Positions 42,863-51,336 of a stretch of DNA of 64,000 bases are shown here, in pieces. Each line of letters opens with the position of its first letter. The first letter of the stretch is position 1. The notes under the pieces are model-generated. The model did no database searches, had not been told where the DNA came from, and saw nothing but the letters and a program-made list of their open reading frames with translations. The translations under genes were made by a program, and so were the position numbers. Source of the stretch: DATGKG01 sp963851325. Its GTDB lineage: Bacteria > Desulfobacterota > Binatia > Binatales > Binataceae. The stretch spans positions 558,001-622,000 of the forward strand of contig CAWKOR010000002.1 of the NCBI GenBank assembly GCA_963851325.1, written 5' to 3'.

Positions 42863-43819
42863 CTAAAATGATGCGGCATGATCAGCGGGAGGACGTTTTC
42901 GCGAAGATGCTGCGTCGAGCTTTCGCCCGGCCTGCCAGTTATGCCTAAGCAGGATAGCTGCAACCATAAGCATCGGGGTCAGCATCAACATGATGAAGCA
43001 GTTGAGGCTTGCGCGCGGCGAATAGGGCCGGTCGGGCGAGACCGGCGCTTCCAGCACCTTGAAGGCAAAATCAGCTTCAACTTCGGCCAGCTTCTCACGC
43101 TGGACCTGCCGGGCGACCAAGGCATAGAGATTCTCTCTTAGCAGCGAATCTCCAGTGGCTTTCGCTTCCTTTTCCAGTGACTCGATCGCCGCGGTGGCAT
43201 TCCTGATTGCTTCCTGACGCTGCAAGTCTCGGAGATCGTCGAGATAGAATTGCAGTATCTCCTGCGCCCTGACGGGATCTCGATCGAGGAAATGTACGCT
43301 GATGTTGTGCGCCTGAATCGAGTAGTCGACCTTGAAACGGCCCTTCAGGATATCGAACAGCTTCATCTTGAGCTTGCGCTCGGTCTTGGGCTTCTCGTCA
43401 ATGCCTTCCAACAGTTCGTCCGAGAGCTTATGGCGGACGGCGACTCCCGTGTTGAAGGTATAGCTGCGCAGGATAGTCAGATACTCCTGGGCCTGGGAAT
43501 CGATGCCGGTAGCCATAAGAAACGAGGACATCCCTCCTCCGGCGAGGCCTCCCATCCCGCCTTCCACTCGATTCTCTACCGCACCTTCCGGAATAGGCTC
43601 GATAGTCGCGGTGGCCTGGTACCATCGCGTCATCACCGTCTTGGTAAGGATGTAGGTTGCGATGACCGCGATAACGGTGGCAATGGCAATCTGTTTCCAG
43701 CTATCCAGGATCAGCAGGACATACGGATGCAGCGATGCTTCTTCCAGCGCAGGCACCGGAGCCAGGCGCCCTTTGGGCTCGTAACCTTCCAACTCTGTTC
43801 TTTCTATCTTAAGGGCCAC
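42863..43819 (-). CDS. Wzz-like chain-length determinant / polysaccharide co-polymerase
   Basis: 318 residues from a GTG with GGAG upstream. Two membrane helices flank a periplasmic coiled domain: an N-terminal one (IAIATVIAVIATYILTKTVM) and a C-terminal one (CFIMLMLTPMLMVAAILLRH) preceded by the Pro-rich VLEAPVSPDRPYSPRASLN typical of Wzz proteins. No tyrosine-kinase domain is attached. It would regulate chain length of the Wzy product. It lies 32 bases downstream of the export protein gene. Confidence 0.83.
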   Translation of the reverse strand: MALKIERTELEGYEPKGRLAPVPALEEASLHPYVLLILDSWKQIAIATVIAVIATYILTKTVMTRWYQATATIEPIPEGAVENRVEGGMGGLAGGGMSSFLMATGIDSQAQEYLTILRSYTFNTGVAVRHKLSDELLEGIDEKPKTERKLKMKLFDILKGRFKVDYSIQAHNISVHFLDRDPVRAQEILQFYLDDLRDLQRQEAIRNATAAIESLEKEAKATGDSLLRENLYALVARQVQREKLAEVEADFAFKVLEAPVSPDRPYSPRASLNCFIMLMLTPMLMVAAILLRHNWQAGRKLDAASSRKRPPADHAASF

Positions 43820-43850
43820 CGATTGGACTCCACCTCCACCGTTATGAGGG

Positions 43851-46547
43851 TCACAGGCTGCTGGCCAGAATGCCCAACGTGGCGAGGCCTAATGCGCTAT
43901 TCGCTACCACCGAGGTCATGTCCTTCGCGTATTGCAGCGAACTGACATAGATCAACTTCTCCGGAACGTATACCGTGTCGCCCGGCTCGAGGTGTTGTTC
44001 CGCCAATCCTCCGCCGATCGACGGCAGGATGGGGAACAGCTTGTTCTTCTCGTTTTGCTTGACACCGTCGTCGGTCAAAACCGAACCGTCCGCCTTGATC
44101 ACGTACATGTGATCGCCATCGCCGGCATCGGTGGGACCGCCCGCCCTTTGCAGATAGTCACGCACCCGCAGCGAAGGCTGATAGACGATGGCGTTGGGAT
44201 TGTACACCTGGCCAAGGACCTGGACTGCCGCGGGTTGAACCGGGATTACCAGGCGGTCCTCGTTTTCGAGGACGATGTTTTCCGGCGAATGTTCCAAGGT
44301 ATCGAGTGAGGTTATCTTCACTACCACCCGCCCGGTTGATTGGGTGGTCTCGGCCTGATTAAGGACCTCGCGAATCGAAGTCAGAGTGTTGGCGGTGGTG
44401 TCCGCTTGCCCGGCTTGATGCGGCATGAGCGCCAGCCGTACCAACTCATGCTGCAGGCGCGTGCGCGCTTGTTCGAGCTGTTCCTGCTGCATCTTCTGAA
44501 CCGACTTCCGGATGAACACCGCCGCGCGGGGGTAGGCGCTGGGACGGAATCCGCCGCACGCCTTCAGCACCGCGGCGAGGCGCTCACCTTCACGAATGGG
44601 ATATGGGCCGGGCCGGTTGACCTGACCCTCGAGGAGCACGTGCCACGGGGCATGCCAGTTCGAAGCCTGCTGGACCAGCAATTCGTCTCCAGGCTTGAGC
44701 GCGACATCGGTGGTCTGCGATCCGTCAAGGACCTGGCGCAGATCGAGATCCATATGCGTATATCGCGCAACCGAGCCGTTCGCGATTTCGGTGCGGGTCA
44801 GTTCCGCGCGATCGCGTGAAGCGTTGTCCAACAGCCCACCGGCGGTATAGACCAGCTCGCGTGCCGTCATCCCCGGGATAAGGGGATAGCTACCCGGTTT
44901 CCGAACCTGGCCGATGACGGCGACGGTGGGTATCTGCGCCAGCTCACTCTGGCTATAGACGGTCACGCTGTCCTCGGGCCGAAGTGCAGGATCATCAACA
45001 CCCAGTTGGTTGGAGAGGGCTTCGCCGAGATTGATTGGAACCGGCTTCATCCGGCGGTCGGGTCCCTCGCGACGCTCCAACAAGGCGTAATCGAAGAAAG
45101 TGTGATCGCTGGGTCCCTGGGCTTGCTTGATAAGATCGGCGACCCTCATCCCGGGACGCCATTCGTAGGTCCCCGGTTGATTGACGTTCCCCTTTATCCG
45201 CACCACGTTGCGCTCGATGGGGAGGACGGTGAACACCTTGACCAAATCGCCATCGTAGATTGAGGCCTGGGAGGCCGAACGCTGGTTGAGATTTACATCC
45301 AGCGCGATTCTCTTTTCGTGATTCTTGACCCGCTCTACCTGGATTCGCTCCGAGTACCCAAACGCCGTCACTCCGCCGGCCATCCGCAACAGATTGCCGA
45401 GGCTCTCGTTGCCGAGCATTTCGTAGATGGCCGGGCTCTTGACGTCGCCGGTGATAGCGGCCACCGGACCGATGACCGGGACGAAGATGACGTCGCGGGG
45501 CTTCAATCGGACATCACCATGAGTATCGCCATGAAGCAGCAGGTCGTAGAGATCGATCGTCATCGCGACCCGCTCGTCTCTGCGCAATTCGATCTTACGC
45601 AAGGATCCCATCTTGCTGATGCCGCCCGCTGCGTTCAGCGCATTGGAGACGTGCGATAACGCGCTCACCGTGTAGAGTCCGGGCTGGGAGACTTTTCCGA
45701 TTACGAACACCTGGATGGTACGGACCTGACCCATGGTCACGCCGACCTCGACCCCGGTTATCTGGCTCATGCGGCCTTCGATCAGTTTCTTGGCTTGGCC
45801 GAAGGTCAGCCCGCCGACCTGGAGCGGCCCGATCTCCTGGACCATTACCGCGCCGTCGCGATCGACCTTGAGTTTGACGGTCTGATTGACCCGGCCCCAG
45901 ATATAAACATTCAACTCGTCATCCGGCCCGATCACATAGTCGTCGCCGACCGGGACGTTGCCGGTCGGAGCAAAGGACGAAACCTTGGATGCGAAGAGAT
46001 CGTAGCCGAATTGCTCGAGTGAGCCCGCCGTGGGAGTGGTGTACAGCTTGTAGGGAGTATCCAGCTCGTGAAAGCGCCCCTCGATTCGGGAGGGCTCGAG
46101 GGTTCGCGTCGCATTCTGTAGCGGAATCTGCGGCATCGCGGCATTGCTCGCGTTGGTGCTGGACGACGGACCACCGCGTGCAACGCAGTCGCTGAGTTGG
46201 GAGGCCTGCGCGGGCGAGAGGCCCAGCGTTTTCCCCAGCGTATCGACGTCGGCGGTGCTCATGTGTTTGCCGACCGCGGCCTGGCAGGCGGAGTCCATCT
46301 CCTGATCGCTCAGGCCGTTCCTGGCAGCATTTTGAGCCTTCTCGATATCCATGTTGCTGGGACCGCTGCTGCCGAATCCACTACCGCTGGCGAGGCCGCG
46401 GCTGCTTTGCGCTCGCGCCGGCGCGGCGGCCAGCGACAATGACAGTACGAGGCCCGACAGGACCAGCGCCAGCCAAACGCTCATCCTGAATGGAAGGCTT
46501 CGGCTTTCAGCTAACGAAACTCGACCCGAAGTGCGAAATTTTTTCAT
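43851..46547 (-). CDS. Outer-membrane polysaccharide export protein with several SLBB domains (Wza-like)
   Basis: 898 residues from the ATG at 46547; the open frame upstream is not coding in style. A signal peptide (VWLALVLSGLVLSLSLAAAP-ARA) is followed by a Poly_export domain (DDYVIGPDDELNVYIWGRVN, GPLQVGGLTFGQAKKLIEGR) and repeated SLBB units, recognisable by 'VxGxVxxPGxY' (FVIGKVSQPGLYTVSALSH, IKGNVNQPGTYEWRPGMRV, VIGQVRKPGSYPLIPGMTA, LEGQVNRPGPYPIREGERL, VLGQVYNPNAIVYQPSLRV). It is long for the family because of the multiple SLBB units. Likely forms the outer-membrane channel for the polysaccharide. Confidence 0.88.
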   Translation of the reverse strand: MKKFRTSGRVSLAESRSLPFRMSVWLALVLSGLVLSLSLAAAPARAQSSRGLASGSGFGSSGPSNMDIEKAQNAARNGLSDQEMDSACQAAVGKHMSTADVDTLGKTLGLSPAQASQLSDCVARGGPSSSTNASNAAMPQIPLQNATRTLEPSRIEGRFHELDTPYKLYTTPTAGSLEQFGYDLFASKVSSFAPTGNVPVGDDYVIGPDDELNVYIWGRVNQTVKLKVDRDGAVMVQEIGPLQVGGLTFGQAKKLIEGRMSQITGVEVGVTMGQVRTIQVFVIGKVSQPGLYTVSALSHVSNALNAAGGISKMGSLRKIELRRDERVAMTIDLYDLLLHGDTHGDVRLKPRDVIFVPVIGPVAAITGDVKSPAIYEMLGNESLGNLLRMAGGVTAFGYSERIQVERVKNHEKRIALDVNLNQRSASQASIYDGDLVKVFTVLPIERNVVRIKGNVNQPGTYEWRPGMRVADLIKQAQGPSDHTFFDYALLERREGPDRRMKPVPINLGEALSNQLGVDDPALRPEDSVTVYSQSELAQIPTVAVIGQVRKPGSYPLIPGMTARELVYTAGGLLDNASRDRAELTRTEIANGSVARYTHMDLDLRQVLDGSQTTDVALKPGDELLVQQASNWHAPWHVLLEGQVNRPGPYPIREGERLAAVLKACGGFRPSAYPRAAVFIRKSVQKMQQEQLEQARTRLQHELVRLALMPHQAGQADTTANTLTSIREVLNQAETTQSTGRVVVKITSLDTLEHSPENIVLENEDRLVIPVQPAAVQVLGQVYNPNAIVYQPSLRVRDYLQRAGGPTDAGDGDHMYVIKADGSVLTDDGVKQNEKNKLFPILPSIGGGLAEQHLEPGDTVYVPEKLIYVSSLQYAKDMTSVVANSALGLATLGILASSL

Positions 46548-46626
46548 CAAGCTCGATGATGCGCGCGTGCGCGCGTTTCCAGAACTGTTTCGATGTGACA
46601 AACTGGGCGTCATTTTGGAGGGTGCA

Positions 46627-47082
46627 ATGAAGTCTGTTGGATTGTTCATTCCTATGATCCTGCTACTCGTCACTGCTGCGAACGGACAAATAATGACGGA
46701 AAAGCCGACCGCACTGCCGTTTCCCACCAGGCCAAATGCTCTGACCGTTTGTGCGGGCGACGTTCCTCCGGAAAATATGGTGATAACCGCGACCGGCACT
46801 TCGGATACCTGTGTCGGCTCGTGCCGAGCCAGGCAGGTTGAGCCAGTGGAGGGACCCGTGATGGTGATCTGCGCCGGACAACCAGTTCCCCAATATTACG
46901 AGACTCAAAGCATCACCAGTTCACCGCTCTGCAATTGCATCGCAGACCAGGACAATGCCTACGTGATAAGGCGTATGAATAGCGCCCCGATTCCGACCCC
47001 CCTTGCGCTGCCGGGCTTCCCCCCTGCTGCTCAAGCTCCTGCAGCTGCCCCGCCGGGGCGAAACCAGAATCAAAATCCCTGA
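46627..47082 (+). CDS. Secreted six-cysteine hypothetical protein
   Basis: 151 residues; GGAGG precedes the ATG. A signal peptide (MKSVGLFIPMILLLVTAANG) is followed by a domain with six cysteines in the patterns VCAG, DTCVGSCR, VICAG and LCNC, then a Pro/Ala-rich tail ending in NQNQNP. It is divergent from the polysaccharide export gene with 79 bases between starts. No family recognised. The LCNC motif recurs in the cysteine-rich secreted protein at 56158-56955. Confidence 0.65.
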   Translation: MKSVGLFIPMILLLVTAANGQIMTEKPTALPFPTRPNALTVCAGDVPPENMVITATGTSDTCVGSCRARQVEPVEGPVMVICAGQPVPQYYETQSITSSPLCNCIADQDNAYVIRRMNSAPIPTPLALPGFPPAAQAPAAAPPGRNQNQNP

Positions 47083-47157
47083 CCGCAATTCGCCTTCGGA
47101 CCGGACCGAGGAATTCTTCGAAGGTCCACAAATCAGAGACACTCGCGCCTCCAATGG

Positions 47158-48969
47158 CTAGTGTCGCACCGGTAAACGCGCAACTTCGTTTTCCTCATCC
47201 AGGTCAGGAAAATATTCGGTATTCTGTTGACTGGTGGACAGCGACTGCCAACTTCCCGATTCCACGATTCTTCCATGGTCGACTACGTATAGCAAATCAG
47301 CGCGTTTGATGGTCGACACCCGATGCGCGATGATCAGGATGGTCAGGTTGCCGTGCAGATTGTCGATCGCTTCCAGCACCCGCGCTTCGTTTTCGCCGTC
47401 CAGGCTGTTGGTGGCTTCGTCCAGCACCAGCAAGCTGGGCTTGCGGAGCAAAGCGCGTGCTATCGCCAGCCGCTGCCTCTCACCATGAGATAGAAACGCC
47501 CCACGGTCGCCCACGATCGTGTCGAGGCGATTGGGGAGCTTGCGCACCAGGTCTGCGGCTGCGGCCAGTCCGAGCACCCGCCACATCTCCTCCTCGCTGA
47601 CGTCGGGCTGCGCCCATGAGAGATTGGCTCGCACCGTGTCATGGGAGAGGACCGTGTCCTGCGAAACATAGCCAATCCGGGATCGCCAGCCCGCCAGATT
47701 CGATGCGGTCAGAGTGATTGCGTCTACTATCACGGCTCCCGCGTCCGGCCGTAGCAAACCAATTGCAATGTCCGCCAGGGTACTCTTTCCCGAGCCCGAA
47801 GCGCCAACCAGCGCGACCGTCTGACCCGCCCCGATGGTCATATTCGCGCAATGAATCACCGGTCCCATGGCCATCTGGTAGGAGAAGGAAACGTCTTTGA
47901 GCTCCAGCTGACGGTTAAGCTGGATAGCCGGGCCCTGAGCAGGAAGCGGTTCCGACGCTTCAGCGCATTCGCTTTGGAGAGCGGTAATCGCGCCGAATGA
48001 CGGCATCCAATTGATGACCCCTTGGTAGTGGGAAAATGCGGCGATCATGCGCGGCATCAAGCGCGCGAACACCAACAGCAGAATCAGGATGCTCGCGGGG
48101 CCGACCGCGAAGATGCCGACCGAAACATAAACCGCCGCACCCAGGATCAGGAACGATCCTGCCTCGAACCATCCACTGCTCAGAGCCTGCTTGCGCGCTG
48201 CCTGGTTGTTCACTGCGGAAACGGCCAAACTCAAATTGTTGAAAACTTCTCTGTCGTGCAGTTCCGCGTTGTAAGCCTTGGTGGCCTTGAGGCTTTGGAC
48301 ATGCCCAATGGCGGCGCCGTAGAAGAGTTGGTTCGAGCGCGAGGTTGCACTGCCGATCCCCTGCAAGGCACGGGTTTTTCCCCTCAGGATAATCGCGAGC
48401 AACAGTCCCGCCCCCAGCACCAGCGCGGTAACTCCAGCCGATACTGTCGCCGCTACGCTCACATAGATCAGCGCGACCAGAATGTCCCCTGCCAGCAGCA
48501 GCGCGTAGACGGTGGCCGTCCCAACCCGATCCACTTCGCTGGTCAGCACATGAACCAGGTCGGAGGATTTCTTGCGTGACAGGAAAAGCCAATCGGCGCC
48601 GACGATCGCGCTGTGCAATCGCTCACGCAGGTAGAACAGAATCCGCTGTTGGACTTCGGCTCCGGCGACCATCTGCAACTTGACCATCACCGTTCGCGCG
48701 CAGATAAGAACCAGGAAGATTAGCAAGAGCACCGGAAGAGACGGAGTCAGGTGCATGCGGCGAAGGACTGCTTCGATCGCCCCAGCATAACTTTGCAGCT
48801 TGCCCTGCCCCATCAGGTTCAGGCCTGATAGCTGCAGAGTGGGAATCAGCAGCACGATTCCGATGCCTTCGGTCAAGGAGCAGAGCGTTGCCAGCAAGAT
48901 AGTGACCGTCAGCCGCCATCCGGTCGCACGGTAAAGTGTAACAAGGTATTCGCGCAGGTTGCGGTTCAC
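47158..48969 (-). CDS. ABC transporter, fused membrane and ATPase domains; lasso-peptide exporter (D)
   Basis: 603 residues: about six membrane helices in residues 1-310, then an ATPase domain with Walker A VALVGASGSGKSTLADIAI, Q-loop near IGYVSQDT, signature LSHGERQRLAIARALL and Walker B LLVLDEATNSLD. No C39 peptidase domain is present, as expected when leader removal is done by a B2 protease. Its start overlaps the stop of B2 by 4 bases, placing it in the lasso operon, where D-type transporters export the peptide and give self-immunity. Confidence 0.88.
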   Translation of the reverse strand: MNRNLREYLVTLYRATGWRLTVTILLATLCSLTEGIGIVLLIPTLQLSGLNLMGQGKLQSYAGAIEAVLRRMHLTPSLPVLLLIFLVLICARTVMVKLQMVAGAEVQQRILFYLRERLHSAIVGADWLFLSRKKSSDLVHVLTSEVDRVGTATVYALLLAGDILVALIYVSVAATVSAGVTALVLGAGLLLAIILRGKTRALQGIGSATSRSNQLFYGAAIGHVQSLKATKAYNAELHDREVFNNLSLAVSAVNNQAARKQALSSGWFEAGSFLILGAAVYVSVGIFAVGPASILILLLVFARLMPRMIAAFSHYQGVINWMPSFGAITALQSECAEASEPLPAQGPAIQLNRQLELKDVSFSYQMAMGPVIHCANMTIGAGQTVALVGASGSGKSTLADIAIGLLRPDAGAVIVDAITLTASNLAGWRSRIGYVSQDTVLSHDTVRANLSWAQPDVSEEEMWRVLGLAAAADLVRKLPNRLDTIVGDRGAFLSHGERQRLAIARALLRKPSLLVLDEATNSLDGENEARVLEAIDNLHGNLTILIIAHRVSTIKRADLLYVVDHGRIVESGSWQSLSTSQQNTEYFPDLDEENEVARLPVRH

Positions 48970-49418
48970 AGTTGCCCTGGTGTCCCGGAGGTCATCAACG
49001 GCTCGAACTCCGCGACAGTGTCAGGCTCATCACCGACCAGGCCGCGCTCCGATACGGTCCACGCGTGCGCCTCGAAAACTCCGGCGCGTTTGCGGACGCC
49101 CAACACTATCTCGGCGGATTCGCCTCGCGTTCGAAGCGTCCAGAGCAGGATCATCGAGCGCACCAGGCATCGATTGCGCCGGCTAACACTGCTGGCCATC
49201 TCTACCAATGGACTTAGATCCTCGAAACGATAGCTAAGGTGAAATATGGGAAACCTTCGCAGCAATCCGTTGCGGCTTGCGGAGATGATTATTTCCGAAA
49301 GGCGCCGCCAAGTGGTGATGCGTAATGCCAGCGACACACCCGCGCAAAAAGTTACCAGTTGCGCGAGTAGCGCCCAATCCCGCGGCGAAAGCTTACGCAG
49401 ACGATCGAGCTTAGTCAT
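48966..49418 (-). CDS. Lasso-peptide B2 protein, transglutaminase-like leader protease
   Basis: 150 residues, the usual size of split B2 proteins. The catalytic Cys is in SRRNRCLVRSMILLWTLRTR, the His in GVFEAHAWTVSERGLVGDEP, with an Asp in the last segment completing the triad. B2 cleaves the leader after the penultimate Thr-x site, guided by B1. The ATG overlaps the stop of a short upstream frame (ATGA), and its own stop overlaps the ABC transporter start. Confidence 0.88.
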   Translation of the reverse strand: MTKLDRLRKLSPRDWALLAQLVTFCAGVSLALRITTWRRLSEIIISASRNGLLRRFPIFHLSYRFEDLSPLVEMASSVSRRNRCLVRSMILLWTLRTRGESAEIVLGVRKRAGVFEAHAWTVSERGLVGDEPDTVAEFEPLMTSGTPGQL

Positions 49419-49640
49419 TCTTCAAAGCACTGCTTCGAAAATTCCAGCGCATGACGATGCTGGTCGCTGGGAAGGCCCTGGAAATCGTGGGCAAGCGTCC
49501 GCCCTCCCATGTAGGTGTCCCGTCGCGGAGCTAAGGACACAGGCAACTCCGGTTTTGATGGCCCGGTATGGCGCACGCATGTCGCCAGCGAGTGATAACC
49601 CTGCTTTTGGTAGCTTGCGGCGTGCTCTGTTATCGAAGAT
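49415..49640 (-). pseudogene. 3' end of an unidentified gene coupled to B2
   Basis: An open frame of about 75 codons, bounded upstream by a TAG near 49641, ends in TGA overlapping the B2 ATG. Its product contains TEHAASYQKQGYHSLATCVR, PELPVSLAPRRDTYMGGRTL and AHDFQGLPSDQHRHALEFSK, and reads as the C-terminus of a folded protein with Met start signals only late in the frame. The 308 bases upstream to the kinase gene may hold its decayed 5' part. I cannot assign a family. The overlap suggests it was once a working member of the lasso operon. Confidence 0.5.
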
Positions 49641-49948
49641 TGAAGCCTTATTAAACGCTACCGAGCTCCGTCAGGTCAAGTGATGAACGGCGTTCTTAGG
49701 CACAGATCCGCATCGGTAGCCTATTTAAGCTAACAGCCGATCGCGCTCCGCCCTGAGGTGAGAACGAGGGCCCGAAACCGGGCAGGAACTGCTTCGACTT
49801 CCTTTTTCTGGCCCACCCTGGAACTGCCTCCGCCATGCACCCTGCAAAAAGGACCAAAGCCATCCAGGATTCAACGGGCCGTTCGCGAACGCCCCGTAAA
49901 AATCCTGATTCGCGAAGCGCATCCATGGCCGAGCCCGACCACACCTTC
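49641..49948. other. Gap after the kinase gene, possibly decayed coding sequence
   Basis: On the minus strand an 82-codon frame (49696-49944) from a GTG/ATG cluster follows the kinase stop closely. It starts MDALRESGFLRGVRERPVES at its internal ATG but ends in low-complexity Ser/Arg sequence. It may be the 5' half of the gene whose end is at 49415-49640, joined originally by a frame now broken. Nothing in it is recognisable. Confidence 0.35.
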
Positions 49949-50920
49949 TCAGTGGAGTTCGAGCTCGCTCGGCCGGCTGTGCTCTTTCAAATCCGAAAGG
50001 ACGGCCTGATGAACCCGCGGCAACGCGGCGAAGTCGTCGGGTATGGTCAGCCGGACAATCCGTACCCGAGAGAGCAGCTGTTCGAGCATCTTGAATTGTC
50101 GCACCAGCATCGCCGGATCATGCGGATCCAAACAAACCAGGTAGCGCAACGCAGTCAGGAGACTGTCCGGCCCGGAAAGAGCTTCTAGTGAAGGTTCGGA
50201 AATTTTCTGGTCGGCCCCGTGTGGCCGATCGAGACAATAAATCGTCGAGAGTGGATGGCGAGCAGTTGCGAAGACTCCCGTCCTCAGGCGCCGCTTTGAA
50301 TTGTAGTGCGCGACCGAAAGCGTCCCCTTCCGCGGCGCATCGAGAAGCGACAAACTGTCCTCGCGCAGGCGAACTCCGGGATACGACGGTACGCCGTAGA
50401 CCGAACCGCCATCATTCTCGAGCATCAGACAATCGTCGGTAAGGATGGGGTATCCGGCGCGCTGAAAACTGGCCGCCAAGGTCGATTTGCCCATTCCGCT
50501 GTTGGCAGCGAAGGCGCACGCCCCCGACGGTGTCACGATCGCGCTGGCGTGGAACACCGGATGACCGCGAAGACTCAGCACCAGTGCAATTACGCTGTCC
50601 AGAATCAAATGCCTGACCGAATGCTGCGGAACTCCAGGCTCAGACGAATACACCACCTCGCGGCCTGCCTGATCGACAAAGAAGTCGGCTAGATTGGTGA
50701 ATCGGAGCAGGTATCCGTTTTGAGTTTTCGTCGCGACGAAAAATGGAGTGCCGTTTGGGAGTGTCCAAATGGCGGCCGTTCTGACCGGCGCACCTGCGGC
50801 GGTGATCTTACGATCCTTCCGCAGCCGCAGGCTGGTTTTCGATTCGAGTGAAGTTGAAGGCGAAAGTTCTGGGAACGGTTCAGCGGAAATGAAGCTTACA
50901 CCGCAAATATCGTAGCGCAA
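49949..50920 (-). CDS. HPr-kinase-like precursor peptide kinase of the lasso cluster (K)
   Basis: 323 residues from a TTG. The P-loop ACAFAANSGMGKSTLAASFQ and the following ILTDDCLMLE (acidic metal/catalytic pair) are those of HprK-type kinases; SIYGVPSYPG-like VYGVPSYPGVRLREDSLSL follows. Homologues in lasso clusters such as paeninodin phosphorylate the C-terminal Ser of the precursor. The gene lies directly downstream of the precursor (84-base gap). The precursor here ends in Thr-Lys, so the target residue is unclear; it may be Thr15 or Ser11 of the core, or the kinase may do something else. Confidence 0.8.
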   Translation of the reverse strand: MRYDICGVSFISAEPFPELSPSTSLESKTSLRLRKDRKITAAGAPVRTAAIWTLPNGTPFFVATKTQNGYLLRFTNLADFFVDQAGREVVYSSEPGVPQHSVRHLILDSVIALVLSLRGHPVFHASAIVTPSGACAFAANSGMGKSTLAASFQRAGYPILTDDCLMLENDGGSVYGVPSYPGVRLREDSLSLLDAPRKGTLSVAHYNSKRRLRTGVFATARHPLSTIYCLDRPHGADQKISEPSLEALSGPDSLLTALRYLVCLDPHDPAMLVRQFKMLEQLLSRVRIVRLTIPDDFAALPRVHQAVLSDLKEHSRPSELELH

Positions 50921-51004
50921 AATCGGCCTCGCCGTGCTGAGGACAAAATCACTTCATCACAATAAGCGAAGGCAAAGCCGAAGATGCGCTTGCCGAAAGT
51001 CTGG

Positions 51005-51163
51005 CTATTTAGTTGGTTGCATACTGGCGAAATCGGGAACCGAGGCTCCTGAGCCTTTGGTGATATCTTCTACCCGACCGTATTCGACAAGCTGTGGCTT
51101 TGAATAAGCTTTGAGTGCCCTCTTCTGTTCCTGCGTGTCCAGCGCTTCTTTTGTCATCGACAT
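51005..51163 (-). CDS. Lasso-peptide precursor (A)
   Basis: 52 residues; AGGAG lies 5 bases before the ATG at 51163. The leader ends YSKPQLVEYGRVEDITK, containing the YxxP and LxxYG elements recognised by the B1 protein and a Thr at position -2 of the core. The predicted core is GSGASVPDFASMQPTK (16 residues). Gly1 and Asp8 are correctly spaced for an eight-residue macrolactam ring, and the remaining FASMQPTK would form loop and tail. Met12 and Gln13 are candidates for steric plugs. No further copy of a precursor is seen. It lies between the cyclase and the kinase and has its own promoter-like sequence. Confidence 0.88.
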   Translation of the reverse strand: MSMTKEALDTQEQKRALKAYSKPQLVEYGRVEDITKGSGASVPDFASMQPTK

Positions 51164-51297
51164 CCCACTCCTAACTTTTGACGCCACTCCAAAACTCCTT
51201 GCCCTTGACCCGCTTTGGTCGTCGATCCCGGTCATCAACCAGTTTGGATCTTCGGAGTTGCCCTGCCCCTTCGGCCATTTTTGCAGTAACGCGCTAA

Positions 51298-51325
51298 AGT
51301 ATACTTGTTCTCTTGCTGAGTGCAA
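51298..51325 (-). promoter_or_regulatory. Candidate promoter of the lasso precursor gene
   Basis: On the minus strand TTGCAC (51320-51325) is 16 bases from TATACT (51298-51303), an almost ideal -10. The start of transcription would lie about 128 bases before the precursor ATG, giving a long leader. This lets the precursor be made in excess over the enzymes, a common arrangement in these clusters. Confidence 0.5.
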
Positions 51326-51336
51326 CTAGTTTTCGA

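Noticed and set aside
46548..46799. Upstream extension of the polysaccharide export protein
   Set aside because: It would place 84 residues before a normal signal peptide and overlap the divergent secreted-protein gene.
51164..51325. Upstream extension of the lasso precursor to 106 residues
   Set aside because: The added part overlaps a promoter-like sequence and has no ribosome site, whereas the ATG at 51163 has AGGAG at the right distance and gives a normal leader length.
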